Numbered from the stretch's first letter, positions 38,081-52,987 are shown. The stretch is DNA of 64,000 bases from Montifringilla adamsi (GCA_017590115.1 JAGGNK010013114.1:2418001-2482000); one strand, 5' to 3'. The notes: generated by a model not told the origin, from the letters alone. Program-made: numbers and translations.

Positions 38081-41000
38081 TGGATGTTCAGGGCCACCAT
38101 GGGTACAAACCTACCCAGAGTTGGCTACTCCTAAAAATGTGTCTTTGGCTGATTTTCTGCTTGTGCTGATCCGTATTCCCACCTCCTCTAAAAACCCCAT
38201 ATAAGGCAAAGCTATAAGTGATGAATACCAGAAAAACTGAGAGTTCTGCTTCTGTACTTGGCAAGAGCAAGTTTTAGAGCACAGTACTGTTTGCATTTTA
38301 GGCCTGCAGGTAATGAGTGGAAAACCAGAAGAGGACTGGGAGCATTAATGGAAGTCCTGGAGACATGACAGGGTATCCCACTAAGCAGAGTAAATAAGTC
38401 ATTTATTACTGTCATCCTTTGAAAAAAACTGTTTGCTGGTCCTTTAAATGTGACATAGAGGATTTCACATGTTTTTAACAGCAAAAAAACCCAAAACATA
38501 TTTACACAGTTCGCCTTTATAACACTCAGTATTTAGAGTGCCATGAGATTATGTGGGAAGAACTGTTAGTGGAAAAGCACCTGGGTTGTGTCTGTGATGA
38601 GTCCCTTGTGCAGTTTTTTCCCCCCCAAACATGTCCTGTCACGTGTTTCTTCCAGATGGAGATGAGGCCAAGTCAGGTTAGTTTCTGGCTGGGGAAATGT
38701 GGGCTGAGTTACATCCTGAACTTTTATTTTATATACACAAAGAGGGAACACTTGGTGCTCTACACTTCTCTGCAACTGGACAGGAAAGAAGAGAAGAGGA
38801 GAGGGAGGGAAATGTGGGGATTGCAGCTATCAACAACTTGTGTTGTGGACTCCCTTATAATTGGGGATTTGCCTGATGACACCTTAAATTTTAAATTCAT
38901 TATTACAAATCCTTGTTCAAAAATTTTGATTCAAAAAATTACATTTCTAAAGGTGTCGAAGGGTTTTGGTTGCTTTCCTCTTAGGATATATTCATAGATG
39001 TCTTCAAATAATAAGAAAAAAATTGTTTCTTTGACAACTTAGAGCTCTGAATTTGCTGAGTTGGGGTAGATTTGGGACATTAGGTGTTTGATTTGTTGGG
39101 TTTTTTTAATCTTCAAATATATAATTGTAGTTCTGATATGATGAATAGAGCATTTTATAGATTTGCATGAGATTGCAGAATTTCACTTACTCGTAATAAA
39201 AGAATTTTGGGGGGAATCTCATGCTGTGTAGAGACGTAATAATCTTAAGAAGCGGTGCAATTGGTTGTGCTTAGCCTCGGGATGCCAAGCTGGATGTCTT
39301 CTCAGGGTGTGACTAGAGGGGCAGGAAATCAGATTTCTCCATTATATGTCACCTTGATCACCCAAAAAGCAATCCACACTCTCTAAATTCATGTTAATAT
39401 CTGTGCTGTCTTGCTCATACAGAAATATATCTCTGATTAACTTTTTTGAGAAGGACCCTGATTTATAAATGTTCTATAATAATTTTTAACTGAAGTAAAA
39501 TATCTGTTGCTTATCAAGGCTTATTGTTCTGTAATTTCTGCTACTTTTATTTCTTCCTCCCTATTAAAAATAATAAGATTACTGTCCAGGAGCAGCTTTA
39601 TCAGCTATACACTTTTCAGATGAAAAACATGAGGTTATGTGGTAAGTGGTGAGCGTTCAGACCTGTGGAGCAAACAACACATCTCTTGCTTATGGCTGAT
39701 CATCCTGCACCAGCGGATGCAGGCTCTGCTTCCTTCCTCATGCTTAATTTTTCATCAGCCCTTGGTAGCAGCATCCATGGGGATTTGCTTACAGGAGAAC
39801 TTACAGGGAAATGTCATTTTTGTAAGACAGACCTGGAAAAGCATGAAATAGTAATTTCTCTTAGTGTCTGTTTTGTCTGGACTCCTCCAAAGCAGAGTTT
39901 GTGGCTGCAAGCCCAGAACTTAACAGGTTTAAAGATCTCTTGAATCTGTGAAACGTGATGTCCCTAGGAAGACAGCTGTCCTTGCCTCTTAGCCCCTCTC
40001 ATCTCCAGGAGGCTGCCTTTTCACCATTTAAAACAGGCCAACCAAGGTACCACAGCAATGGATGGCATAATTACAATTTAATTCCTGGGTTAATCTTACT
40101 GGAGAAGTTGATTTCAGTCTCTGGCCCTTTGTTAGAGATGGGTCTGCCCCTTTCTGCAGTTTCAGGCTGGGATTTGAGAAGGATCATCTCAAAGAGTGAG
40201 GTTTCCAGTTTCTGTGTGCAGCTGAGCCTGCTGGTGAGCAGCAGGTGTGACCTGTTTTGCAGTGGCATTTCCAGCTCCCTGGTCCAGCTTCTCACCTTCA
40301 AGGCACATCAGTGTCTGCTCACTGGATCCTACTTCACATGGCTTCTTCAAGGGCAGTGAAGTGGGGAGAAGGAGTAGAAGAATAAATGTTTTGCCTTTCA
40401 TTTTGTGCTTCTGCGTTCCTTGTTTTGCAAGGGTTTGTGGCAGTCTGCCTCCAGAGATGTGCAGTTCCTGGTACAGTGCAGGCTGAGTCTTCAGGTTGCT
40501 TCATGCCACTATAATAGAATCCCTAACAATGCCAGCATTTGAAATGCAGAGAGAAATTGTGGTATCTGCAAATCTGTAATAACAGATAAAAATATGCTGA
40601 CAACTCTAAAATCAAGTAGATCAGATGTGTGTTTTAATACTTTCTGCACTGACTGCTTTTTGCTGTCACATAATTTTTGAACAGAAAATAGAAAGTGAAA
40701 AGGAGTAATTCTGGTATTTGCACACAGTGATTTTGGGTATAGTGGAATAGCAAGTTCTTAGAAGGACTGATCCCTGTGCTGTACTGGAAAAATTAGAGTC
40801 TTACTTTCTCTTCTCAATTTTCTGACAGGCAGCAGAGCCAAATTAAATTGTGTTTAGAACATGAGGTTAATACCCAAGAGACCTGGAGTTGCATTTGTAA
40901 TACAATGTATTATGGGTTTAATTTTCTAAGTAGCCGTGCCTCCAAGTGACACTTAAAAGCAGCAGTTTAAAGCTGCTTATTCCTACATTATGTTTCATGA

Positions 41001-44000
41001 AAAACAAGCTGAAAGCAAAATCTGTTTTGTTTTTCCAAAACAGAAAATGGTGGTTTTGTTTTCACAGTTGGGTGCCAAATGATAACAATTTTTTTTTATT
41101 CATGCAATTAAACCTGGAGGTTAGAATCTCAGAAGCACTTTATAAGCCTGTATTTCAACTTACAATACATATAGAAGAATGTCTTAAAGAATCATTTGAA
41201 AAATTATTACTGTGTTTGTTCAGTTTATTTATTCCCCAGATATATAAGGCTGGTGTGTCATAAAACCCCACAAAAGGCTCACAAAGGTGCCACTATCAGA
41301 CTAATTTCAGATTTTTCTGTGGAAATTGGTGTATTTTTATACTAACTGTGCATTGAGAGCGGTTGTTTTGCAATGCCCATAGAAGCTGTATTAATTAGCA
41401 AGTTTTGTGATTACTTCAGAGGCAGCTACTCCTGTACTACCCATCCCTAGAGTGGAAATGCAGGTCAGCCAAGGGAGCTCATGTGCTGTAATCCAGCTAC
41501 AAAGTGTTAGTAAAACTCGATGTGCCTCAGTGGGCTTCCTGAGCTGTTCTGCCTTAAACCTCATTGTGTAGGCCTGTTTGGGCAAAAGTCAGCAAAATCA
41601 CTTAGATCTCTTTGAGTTTGTTGTGAAACAAAGAATTCATTAGCCTGAAAGGGACTCAACAGAGAGAGTCCTGTGAGTTGTTTGGGTGAGACTGAAGGCA
41701 GGAGAAACCTTTGGGCAAAATTATGATGTTTTCATCAAGGTTTCTTTTGCTCCCAAAGGATGTGGGCATTAACAAGTTTTTAACTGTGTAAGTTTGAAAC
41801 ACAGGCTGTTTTGGAGTTCTGTTTAGAACCTGTTAGAGTTTTGATCTTCAAGGATGTTACAGGACAGGTTCAGCCTGCTTCATGATCTGTAGGTAAAGCC
41901 AACATTCATTAACAAACTATGTGCCCTGTATACATCAGAGGAAAGCATCAGATAAGAGAACTGCTGTCCAACTTCCATCTGCCTACTTGGGTGCCTGGGT
42001 TAGATATGAATGTGCCTAAATCAAGAAAGGAAACAGCAACAGGAAAGCAGTTATTGCTTTGAATTTCTATGTAGGCTTTATGGTGCCTTGGGTACTGAAA
42101 CTCTAATGCTACAGAAAATACAGCAATTGTTTTGCATTAATGAAATACAAGTATTTGTCTTTAAATCAGAACAGCTTGTCGTCATTTGTTATGTATCTTC
42201 AGCATTTAACCAAGCAGAGTTTAAAATTACATATTTAATGAAAACCTGAACTGCGTATCAGTAGTCAGGTGTTGGATCATTTAACTATGCTCACAAAATC
42301 ATTATTTTTTTACACAATGTAATATTATCTCATCACAAAATACTATATAGCTGGTTAAATGTTTGAAAGCAATTGGACTGGTGCACAAATTTTAACTTGT
42401 TGGTGGCAGAACAAGAATACAAGTGTCCAAGAATACAAGAATACAGAGCTTTAGCCAAAGACCTTTCTTTCTCTAATACTCATAGGTTGGTTGTGGCTTT
42501 CTATTGATACTTTGCTTGTTACTCTGGATATAGAACATATAATTTTCCTAGCAGTAAATTAGTCAGATTAAGGTATTTGGTTTACATAAAATCTTGCACC
42601 CTGCTTTCTATGAAAACTGACTGGTGTATTTAAGAGAATAAATTTAGATGTAGCATGAAAGAATGCTGTGCTGGTTGACTAGCTTGGGCAGGGAGGGAAA
42701 CAAGGACATGGAGATTTGAAATAATCAGCTTTCAGTGTCTTTTTCTGGTGGCCATAACAAAATTTTCTACTGTGATTTAAAAAAATATCCATGATGACAT
42801 TAAAAATGTAGAGCCAGATGTTATTTGCTCTAGTATGAACCTGGAATAACTTTTAAATTTCAGTGATCTATGCAGAATCCCAGCCACAGCAATTGCGTTC
42901 TATCTTCTCTTGATGCACTTAAAGGGAACTTGAAGGCTGAAATCTCCAGAAAGTGTCATGAGTTCACTAACTTGGCTTGGTGGTCCCTTTTTTTTTTTCA
43001 ATGGATGTTTCAGTAATATATGAGTGTGAGAATGAAAAGAAGATTTTGTGAAATCTGTCTATATTTATAGTGTGAATGAACATAGACATAACCAGGTGTG
43101 TAGATACATGCATACTCTACATGTAAACCACTTTCTCTTTCCAGAAACCTGAAACGTAAAATCTTTATCTAATTTCTTTTTCAGTTGAGTGCATATAATA
43201 GTTTCTTAGTATTTTGAAAAGTCCTATCTTCATCTGCTAACTTGAATATCTGGTATCATTTTATTTGTCCTTCAATGATATCTTACAGGAACATGGAAGT
43301 GAAAGAATAATGCAGAGATCGAATCCTAATTTAACATCTTTGTAGGCTTCTGCTTTTCTATATATAGGGTTCTGCAGAATTGTGTAAAATTCTTAGTAAA
43401 TTAGAATTTTCACTTGGCAGACTGGTTGCATTGAAAGAGCTGAACTGGATTCCTTCTCTTGCTTTAGACTGGTGGCAGGGAGAGGTAAAGTCATAATCTG
43501 GTTACAGTAGCAAAATCAAGTTACAGAATACACCTAGATGCTGTTAGGTTTCCAGCCCATAAGCACTGAAATCTGCCAAAGTTTCAAGTTTGAAGGTTTT
43601 TGGGGTTTTTTGTTGTTTGGGGAGTTTTTGTTTCTTTGTTTGTGTTTTTTAACAGGAAAGTGATCATCTAAATTTTTGTAACCATGGAAGAATGTCTCTG
43701 ATGTATTTAAATTATTCAAAATCTAGGAATATATCATATATATCTGTAAAATGTTGAACTTATTATTTGCAATGTACCTTTAAAACCAGATGTGTTAGCT
43801 CCAGCTTGTGTCAGATATAAACTTTAAAACTATCAATCAAAAAATTGATAGCTAGAATGTCAATTTCTCAAAAAGATTGTACATGCACTTATTTTTTAAC
43901 TCCAAGTGCAAATCTTAAAAACAGAAATGTTTTTATTTGGCTATGAGCTATCAAAGTGTTAATATTTGTCCTGAAATACCCAGTGTAATGCTAATAATCT

Positions 44001-47000
44001 GTAGTTGAACTTTCTTTTGGGTTGTTGTTTTTGGTTTGTTTTTTGTTTTTTTTTTAATAGGAAAAATCAGTGTTTTAACAAAATTTCACATTTTTACAAC
44101 TTATTTCATGTGATTTTTTTTAAACCAGAAAAACAAGTTGTTAATGGAAATAATTTTATACACTTGTTGAAAAGCAACTGCTATCACAGAAGAATGTAAA
44201 CTCTGTTTACAGATGGCATGTCCTGTGTAAACAATGAAAATAAGAAATGCTGCATTCTGTGTTCAGTGGAAGACAAACCACAAGTTAAGGTGATGGACCA
44301 TAATTCTACGGAAATAATTATTCAGAAGACTGGGATTTTTTCCTAGTATAAAATACTAATGCATAAAGTGTAGACATTTTTAAAAACCCAACAATTTTCC
44401 TAGGATCAAAAAGCCATAGGACTGAAGTCGCCTGCTTAAATGTGTTCTTCACAAAAATTACAATGTGAACTTAGGTAGAAAAGAAAACTGCCTCAGTGTT
44501 ATCCTGAATGTATGGCTCCTTTGAATAGAACAGAGCCAAAAGGCTGCTTGTTAAAATGATTCACTTCTCTCCAGTGGCTGTTTCTACAAGACAAGAATAG
44601 AATTGTTTCTTTGATAGATGAATAGAAGAAATACAGAAGAGGCAAGGAAGCAGGTGTGTCAGCACATAGCAAGTGTCCTTCTGAAAATGGCTAAGTCCGA
44701 GGTTTAACCTATTATGAGGTTTTACGCTTTGATTAATCTGCACAGTGAAATCTGGTGAAAAGTACAGAGTAAGGAGTTTTTTATTAATTATTCCTAAGCG
44801 TGCATTTCTGTTATGATAAGTGACTAAGCATAGCAATTCTGGCTGTGACGGAAAACAGGGAAAAGTCTGCTCTTGATTTGCATCTGGCTGCAGCAGCTGG
44901 CATAGGTGTGTCCAGCTAGGTGTGCCAAAGCCAGCTGGGATAGATATTATTTTACTACATAGGTGCTCTTTGTCTTTGGCAGGGTCTGTTGGTTACCAAA
45001 AGGTTTGATTTTTTTTCTCTTTAATGTATAAATTTAATAAGCTTAGTGATTTTTGAAAAACAAACACATGAATTCAAAGATGCATTCATTGTCTGTAAGA
45101 CAGCACAGCTTTCCACCTGTTAGAGGGGCTTATACAGGCTGAGGTTTATGAGCAGTGTAGGTGTATATTCTGGTACTATTTTTGGTTTGAGTGATAAATT
45201 TATGTTTAAGATGAGATAGAGGATAAAGTACCCCATGAGGCATCTTCAGTGCCCTGAAATAGCATTTGAACAAGTTTCATTGTCCAGCTCTAATAGTATG
45301 ATTTATGGAAGCTCTCTAAGCTGAGAAAGTATGGGGTTTTGTTTTAAAGAATTTTGAAAGCATTGAGTATTACTTCCTCTTAAAACCTGTCATTTTAAGA
45401 AATGCAGGTGTGAAGGCTTGAGAGGGGAAAGTTAAGTGCTGACATTTGAGAGAGCTTTTCTGTCCCCTCTCTCCCTACCTTCTGCTGGAAAGGGAGGCCA
45501 AGGTTGAACAATCCACACCAAATTGCAAAAACTTGGTTTATAACATTGGAGGGTGAGGTGACATTAACAAATACAGCTTTCAAAACTACATCTGATCCGT
45601 GGTGTAAACTGCACTGGGTAATCCTACTGGGATGGAGGGGAGAGAAGATAGTGTGCAAAAGATGCTTAGAGACTAATATGCTGGCACTGTTGTTAGTTAA
45701 TGCAGCTGATTTTATTTCCTGGTGCCACCCCTTTCACTCTTAACTGGCATCATGTCCATGCTTTTGCAGAGTGTTTCTTTTGGCACAGTTTTAGGTGCTG
45801 TTATGTGAAGGGTGTAACTATTTAAGATGTTGTAACCTGCTCTGTTGCATGTATTTGTAGAGGTCAACTCTCCAAGAACGTGGTACCCAGCAAATCCACC
45901 TGCAGCTGTGCTCTGCTTTTAACTTCTTGGAGCTGCAGGTAGATAACTTCAGTTACCAGGAGTGCACAGGTTATGTAGCTTGGGTCTTGGAGTATTACCT
46001 CCAAAGCAAATGAACAAAACTAAGTAGCTGAAGTTCCTAATCATAAAGCAGGAGAAATTCCGCACTGCTGTTTAAGCTCTACTTTAATTTATCTGACATT
46101 TACACCAAAGGCCAGCAGTCTGGAGTTTTTGTTAAATCTTCATCACTTGCCCACAATATCTTGGTTTTGTCTATTTTTCTTCTGAATGTTCCTTCTGGAT
46201 TGACTGTTCTTATCACTTGTGTGCTCTCAAGTGGTGTTTAAAAAGTCCTTCTTTTCTTTGCCATGTCAAAGAAAACTAAAAGCAGGATCACTGCATCTGC
46301 CTCAGCTAGCAGATTGACACTTTGTGCTGCAGGTTCCCACAGTTTGTAAGTAAAAGTACCTTAGCGCTTCAAATTCAAATGTAAATCTTTTCTTACTCAA
46401 GAACATGGTCAGTAAGACTGGAAAAATTATCCTCAGATTTCTGAGGTAGAATGTGAGCAAATCAAACATACTTAATCTTTTTTGGAAGAGATTGTAAGTT
46501 TTGTTTAGGTCTGCTTTGGCTCCGAATGGTTCAAGATGGGCTCCATCCCCATCTTTCTTTCAGAGCTTTGTAGAGCTAAGGAGAGAAGGGAAAGGTGCTT
46601 AAGACATTGACAGGGAAATAGGCAGCTCTGAGTCTGCAGCTTTGAGTGCCTGCTGGGGGCAGGACTAATGAATACAGCATCACCATTTTTTAATTGCTCA
46701 TTTTTACCAGAGCCCCAGCACCCTGGAGGAGATTTAAATAGTAGCTCATAAAGATTAGGAGTTGATATTTTTCATCTGTAGCTTTTCCCTAACAAAAACA
46801 GTCAGAATTGTATTGACAATTAAAATGAGATACTGCTCGGCTACAAGCTCTCTGTGCTTTTGTCTTGTATTTATTAGCTGATGTAACTCTGCATTTGGTT
46901 TGCTGGGTTTTGTATGGAGAGGTATGTCTGGGTGTGCACTGGTACCAAATGAGTGTTTTCTTACAACTTTTCTCTCTGTCAAGACTCTAAAGGGATAAAA

Positions 47001-50000
47001 TGGAAGCAATATTGAATGAAACACCAACGCTGTACACTGGTAACGTTTAGGTGTACTAGTAATAATGTGTCTCTCAGTCCACTCTCCTGAAACATCTCTT
47101 AGTTCATTTTAATGTCTCTCTTCGTTTTATTAATACAGAACTCTATTATACAATTCTCTATTAATAGAGAACTTTGCTGTTCTCTATTCTGCTGCCACAT
47201 TATATTACACATACCTACACATGAAATCTGTTCTGCTCTTCTGCCACCTCCGGCTCTTTTCCAGCACAAGGGTTGTCCCTACATTCCTCTTCATTTTTTT
47301 GCTGACACTGGCTTCAGAATTTTTTCCCTCATAAATTATGTAGCTTTTTTCTTTTCTTTTCCTAGCATAGCATTTAATCAGGATTTCTATCTCATATTCA
47401 AAGTACTCTGACTAGTTCATCGTTGTGATCTCAGCACCATTTTCCTCATATTTTCTGTATTAACACAGTTGCAAAAGTATCTTGACAGCTTTTAATTTTT
47501 TTTTAAGAGAATGTTGCACAGTTTTATACTTTTAATAGGTGTACCTAAATTACAAAATACGTTATCTTCTATTGGGCTTTAATGTTCTTTCACAGAAAGG
47601 GATTAAAGTCTGTGGTGTCTCAAATTGCAGTTGTTTTACCCAGACAGCCTTAGAAGATACCTAAGCAGAAATCTGTACATTTATCAAGTCCTAGATTTAT
47701 TACAATCTCTAAAATAATTTACAGTGTGTTTCATGAGCTTTAAAATGTGAATGAATTTTAAAAGCTATGCTTTTTAACTGTTAAAAAATAGTCCGTTCAA
47801 GCTTTGAAGTCACAAGTCATTAATGTTGAGTGAGAATAAAGATTTTAAGCCATTTTAACATGAAGTGTGTTCTTTTCACAATTCCTCACATTATCTTAAC
47901 AAAATGAATGAGCTTTCATTAAGAAAAAAGTAAAAAGTACAAGATTAAAGTTGATGAGCTAAATCAAGGTGTCCTGCTTGGTTGATTTAAATCCGTGATT
48001 AAAATCAGTGATTTGATTTAAATCAATCCACTGTTCTTTCAGCCAGTCTGAAACGAACTGTTCTTCATTTCCTGACTAATTAGAATTGCTTCTGTGAGAT
48101 TAGTTAGGACTGTGCTTTGATACAGAAAATCTGCTGCATCCTCTGAATTGCCTGAATTTTGGTTTTGGGAGATGAAGACTTTTTTTCCTCTTGTTTTCCT
48201 GCTTTTCAAGTAATAGTTTTAATGAAGTGAGACTACTAGAACAGTATACCTCTATCCCTTAATGGCTGGAGATAGAAAACCAGGTCTACAACTACAGCTC
48301 TCCTTGTTAAGGATCATTTCAGCTGATGGCTTGTTCAGATAGCAGGGAAGGAAGGGGTTGATGCTCGCTTGCATCCTCCTGTCGTCTCTCCATTATTCTG
48401 GGACTCGTGTTCCCGGGTGCCTGCTTCTGCACAGCCTTGTCTGTTCAGCCTGGTGCAGGTCACCCTCAGCCACAGAAATGACTGAATGTACAGGTGTGGA
48501 GCTGTAACTAAGGAAATGAGAGGCAGTAGACCTACTAATGACTATTTTTCCCATGGCTTCATGCCCATCAGTGCATCCACAAAAAAAGCTGGTGGAAGGT
48601 CTTGTGGAAACTTGTCTCCTCTGTGCAAACTTCTCCACAGTGTAGATGCTCTGGTGACCTGTCAATTTAAGCTTATTTTGCAGTCTTTTTCTCACCTGAC
48701 CACAATCTTTTATTCATTTTTTAATTTATTTTCCCCTCTTCCCTGTCTTCCCAACACTTTTGTTGTGAAGTATTTATTACATTCCTGTGAAACTTGAGTG
48801 GAAATTGTCAGCTTCTTAACTTGTCTTGCTGTGAGGATACCTGTGAGCAACAGTTATACAAGCTTCATTTTCCTTTGCTGTAAAGAAAAGTTCATAGCAC
48901 AGCTGTAAGGAAGGTTTATCGTACTAAAACCTGTAGTCCAGGGTTCTTTAGGCCCACAGAAGCAACCTATGATAAACTACCTTGTACTCTGAAGTGTAAC
49001 TAAATAGCAATTTCTATTTGTAACTATTGCATCTGTCCTGAAAAATAAAGTGATTTCATCCTGGTGTGAAATCCAGGACAAAACCAGACTATTATACCAC
49101 ATGGCCTGTAAGCAGATCTGTTCAGAAAAGCCCTTAGTTGCTGATTTAATTACTTTGGTTATTCTAGAAGACAAGTCATAGGAAGGATGGTCTTTTGTAG
49201 CACAACCTTGGAAAACCAGCTCAGACTATTCCTCCTATCAAATGCTGCCTGCCAGGCCTTTGCCAGTCATGAGAACTTTGTGCTGCACCTTCCCCTATAG
49301 AAGAAAATGGCTTTCAATAAAGCTCTTTTCCTTTGATTTTCTTTCCTAGTATACGCAGTTGTTTAAGAAAAAGATCACCATATACTCTGGATCTTTGGCA
49401 TGCCCTGGTACGTTGAGATACGAGGGAGGCATGGAGACAACTATGCAATATTACTTTATTAGTGATGTGCAGAGAAGATTATTTGGAAAAAAAAATACTA
49501 CTGCCAGTTCTGAAAGCTGAAGAATTTACCTTTATGGTGAAAATGAAAAATGTGTAAAAGCTTGCTTGTACTTCAAACAAGAAAATAATGCTTTATTAAC
49601 TAGAATATAATTTAAAACATGTTATGGGAATTTACATTTTTCTAAAGAAGGAGCTGCCAAATCAAATTAGTTTTGAATTCAGGAAAGCTCTTGTTGAGGG
49701 ATCCAGACAAGCCATATGGTACTCTCTTGCAAACATCAAGGCAAGGGAAAGTATTGTGTGGGCTTTTATCACATTTTAGTCATTTTGAGAAGAAAAAATG
49801 TTTAATATTTTTATGCGTACAATTTATATTGCAATTTAATGAGACAGAAATGACATGTACCTAAGATAAATCTAGATAATGCAAACCCACTCAGATGCAT
49901 TCAGCTTGATTTAAGGTGCCTTGTTTTGATTTTAGAGCACTTAATATATTGAGGGGTGTTTTTTAAATGGCTATGATGGATATTTATCTTATGTTGTACT

Positions 50001-50677
50001 AACTTCAATACTGTAGCAGCCAGTTTCAGGTGTTTATGTGGACTGTCTAGAGAGGAAGAATAATTCTTGCAGCAGCTTTTGGTGCACAGAAGGCGAGTTA
50101 AGGTGTGAAGCTTCTCCTAGGGACTTCCTGGTATTTCACCCTGAAAGGAGAGGCATGATGCTTATTAAACAGTACTTCAGGATAATGCTAAGGGTTTAAA
50201 ATGAAACACAATTCTGCAGCCTGGTGGTCTGTCACCCAGTTTAAAGCTGCTTGTGCCAGCTGTTTGTCACTGTTTCTCTCCATCCCAGCTCTGCCACAGC
50301 TAGCAGATCTCCACGCTGCCTGTCTGGGGATGTTTTCTGTGCTGTTCTAAAACAAGGGTAAAAGCAGTTATGTCCAGGAGTAAGTGTTTTGCGATTTGCT
50401 GGTGAGTACCGGGATCTGTAAATGGAGAGTTTAGGTTTTCTTATTGACTATTTTTGACAGGTATTTTAAAGTACCTGAGTCCTGTTTCCAAAGACCCACT
50501 TTCACAGCCCTTTGGTACAAAAGCTGTGGGTTCCTGCTCAAAGGTCCCCATGCTGCTTTCCAGAAGGGGGAATGACTGGGGACCAGCTGGTGAGCAGGGG
50601 CTGCATTGCAGCCCTGCTCCATGGGATCTGGTACTCCCAACACCTGTATAGGGTCTCAAAACCCAGCCTTTCACTCT
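38081..50677. other. Single-copy AT-rich non-coding stretch
   Basis: No gene is supported. The longest open frames (38551-38997 plus and 39955-40359 plus) show no domain, start context or splice evidence. G/T-rich low-complexity blocks occur at about 43596-43652 and 44018-44056. A cluster of TTGATTTAAATC motifs lies near 48.0 kb. A GC-richer patch at about 50460-50677 adjoins the next CR1 tail but is not recognisably part of it. Confidence 0.55.
47982..48026. other. Cluster of GATTTAAATC palindromic motifs
   Basis: TTGATTTAAATC at 47982-47993 is followed by the variant tgattaaaatca and then the 14-bp perfect palindrome TTGATTTAAATCAA at 48013-48026. The arrangement looks like a small internally repeated element or the end of an old transposon. 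I cannot name a family. Confidence 0.45.
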
Positions 50678-50822
50678 TCTTTGCCCCATCCCTGGAAGTG
50701 TTCAAAGTCAGGGCTTTGAGCAATCTAATCTGGGCGAAGGTGACCCTGCCTGTGGCATGGGGGCTGGAAGTAGAAGATCTTGAAGGTCCCTTCCATCCCA
50801 AACTCTTCTGTGGTTCTGTGGC
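50678..50822 (+). mobile_element. CR1 LINE, terminal 3' fragment
   Basis: The sequence ccccatccctggaagtgttc, then aaagtcagggctttgagcaa, ctgcctgtggcatgggggct, aggtcccttccatcccaaac and ttctgtggttctgtgg follows the final 140 bases of CR1 closely. It is well preserved. It is 5'-truncated just before the 'ccccatccctgg' block. Confidence 0.92.
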
Positions 50823-52714
50823 TTGGTTTAGGCTGTGAACATCTGTTTTTCTGTGGTGTGAATTTGCATATCAAATGCATTTATGAAAAAGAAAAACATA
50901 CGAAAAAGGTTAAGCTAATCCACCTAAAAAGCTGGTTTGTACCTGTGAGAAACTAAAGGCAGCTACGCTTTTGCTGGAGGGTGACATGGGTTGATCTAGG
51001 GTTTTGTTTCTGTATGTGGTGGGGTAGGTTGGTTGTTTGTTTTTCATGACCTAATTAAGACCACCCTGTTATACCATCGATTCCCACCATGCATACACAA
51101 CCCATACCACATGTGCCGTGGCATCCTTCCCTTTGGTCAGACAAGCTGACACTGATACTTCTGTAAAGACCCTAATCTGTTACAATAGGGAACTTCTAAA
51201 GAATAAAACTTCACAAAGTCACTTTTATCTTCACTGTGCGACACTTGTTTCCCATTAATTTAGAGAAAAAAAGGTTTGTTGTCAGTATCAGGGCATTAAA
51301 AACATACATCATCCTGTGAGCTGTTCAGACGTGGTCAAAGCTCACATAAATAATTCTCTAGCCTTGGTATTTTAGGAAGGGCACCAGATGGTGCTCCAGA
51401 AAGAGGGAAAGAAAAAAAAAAAAAGGGTTCCAGAACTATTAATTACTTTTCAGGTTGTCTTTAGAATTATTATGTATAGGAGCATTTTTAAAAATATTTA
51501 TGCTAATTAGTGCATGTTTCTACAGAAGCTGGAGATGATTAAAGATGTTCTGCATCCTCACAGAAGACAGAGCAAGTTTTTTTCTCTAGGGGGTCAGATT
51601 CTTTGACCCACTGAGCCATCCTACCACCCCTCCAGATGGTCAGAGATAGCTTGGAGGATCTGTAAGATTGTTTTTGCCTTTCACGAATGTTTTCTGCCAG
51701 GTACCCAGCGTGGTTTTATTCCTCTTGCTACAGAGTGGTGGTTTGGGAGGGCTGTAGGTAATGGGCGCTCTAGGAGTCCCCTCGGGCATGATGGCTTTAT
51801 CTCCACAGCACAGCAGGACAACTTGCAACTGACTGACTCAGGGATGCTTTCAACTGAGCAGGAGCTGAAGCAGTGCCCCACAGACCCCATGTGAATGCTG
51901 TTCCTCTGCAGCAAACACAGGAGTGCTCTTAGGAGAGAAGTGAGGTACTTCTCACTTCACAGTACTGCAGCATAAAGGTGCACATGAAGGCTCTGCCCTT
52001 CAGGACGGGATCTGCTTCAGCCAAGAGTTGCAGTAGCTTGTGTGCTTTGCCCACATACAGCCTACATAGCAAGCACCTTGTCTACAATGGTTGCAAAATG
52101 GTCATTCTCTGAGTACATAATTAGTGTCAAAAAATTGATAACTGACACTGTACAGGTAAAAGCTCCTGCCACAAATCAAAATAACAACTCAGGAGACCCA
52201 TCCTCTATGTTCCTGCTCAGGGGCAAGTGGTGATATGGGCAGCAGCAGCAGTACCTAGACAGGGAAATTGGTGATTATGGCCCACATGTGTAGGTCAAAA
52301 TAAGATGTTCAAATGTACTTAAAAGTGCAGTTGGGCATTAAGGCAGTTTACAGGAGCATGATGCACTGTAGCAGCTGTCATGCTGACTAAAACACGGCTG
52401 CCTTCTCTGCAGAGTTTCTGGCAGGTATATAGAGGAAGCAGTGGCTTGCACACCAAGACTGGTGTTTACAAAGAGTTTCAGTGACAACATAAATGTAGCC
52501 ACTCTGCACTCGAAGCCGTGCATCTGAGGTAGGCGGCTCTGCAGGAATTGTTGTTTACTTGGCCATTCAGATCAAAATCTGAAATTACAATCACCAGATC
52601 CTGTGCAGTTGCTATCATTTCTGATACTGCTGTTCAGTGTACTGGACTGTATTGACGTGAGGTGTGTGCAGAAAAGACATTCCCTAAAGCCAGCATAGTG
52701 TATTGCCCCAGCAG

Positions 52715-52987
52715 TCAATGTTTCTCTCTTCCTGCAAGCCACGTAGCAGGTTTTATTGGTGGCATAGGCACAAACCTGGAGTTGGGGGGTTCCATTGAGC
52801 TGGGGTTATGTTCTGAAAGTAGTAGTGACTCCATGGGGGTCTTAAAGTGGTCTACGTAAGGTTGGTCTGGGCTGGATCCCGGAGAAATCCTTTGATTGTG
52901 TCTCTGTATTATCTTACAAATGGGGTCCTCGACTTCCAGGATGCTACCGCAAGATTTATTATAGTGGGGGAGAAGCCTAGTTAACAC
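52715..52987 (-). other. Unassigned minus-strand open frame in a GC-richer segment
   Basis: A 90-codon frame starts at ATG (52985-52987) and is rich in Pro, Ser and His; it includes the run MEPPNSRFVPMPPIKPATWL. No domain, signal peptide or splice signal was identified. Fragmentary frames in other phases continue on the same strand down to about 51.6 kb, as would be expected of a decayed coding region, an old transposon interior, or chance in less AT-rich DNA. I do not recognise the sequence. Confidence 0.2.

Noticed and set aside
38551..38997. 148-codon plus-strand open frame
   Set aside because: It has no domain, its ends are not splice-like, and the composition matches neighbouring non-coding DNA.
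39955..40359. 134-codon plus-strand open frame with overlapping minus-strand frames
   Set aside because: No family resemblance. Several frames are open at once, as expected by chance in a slightly GC-richer patch.
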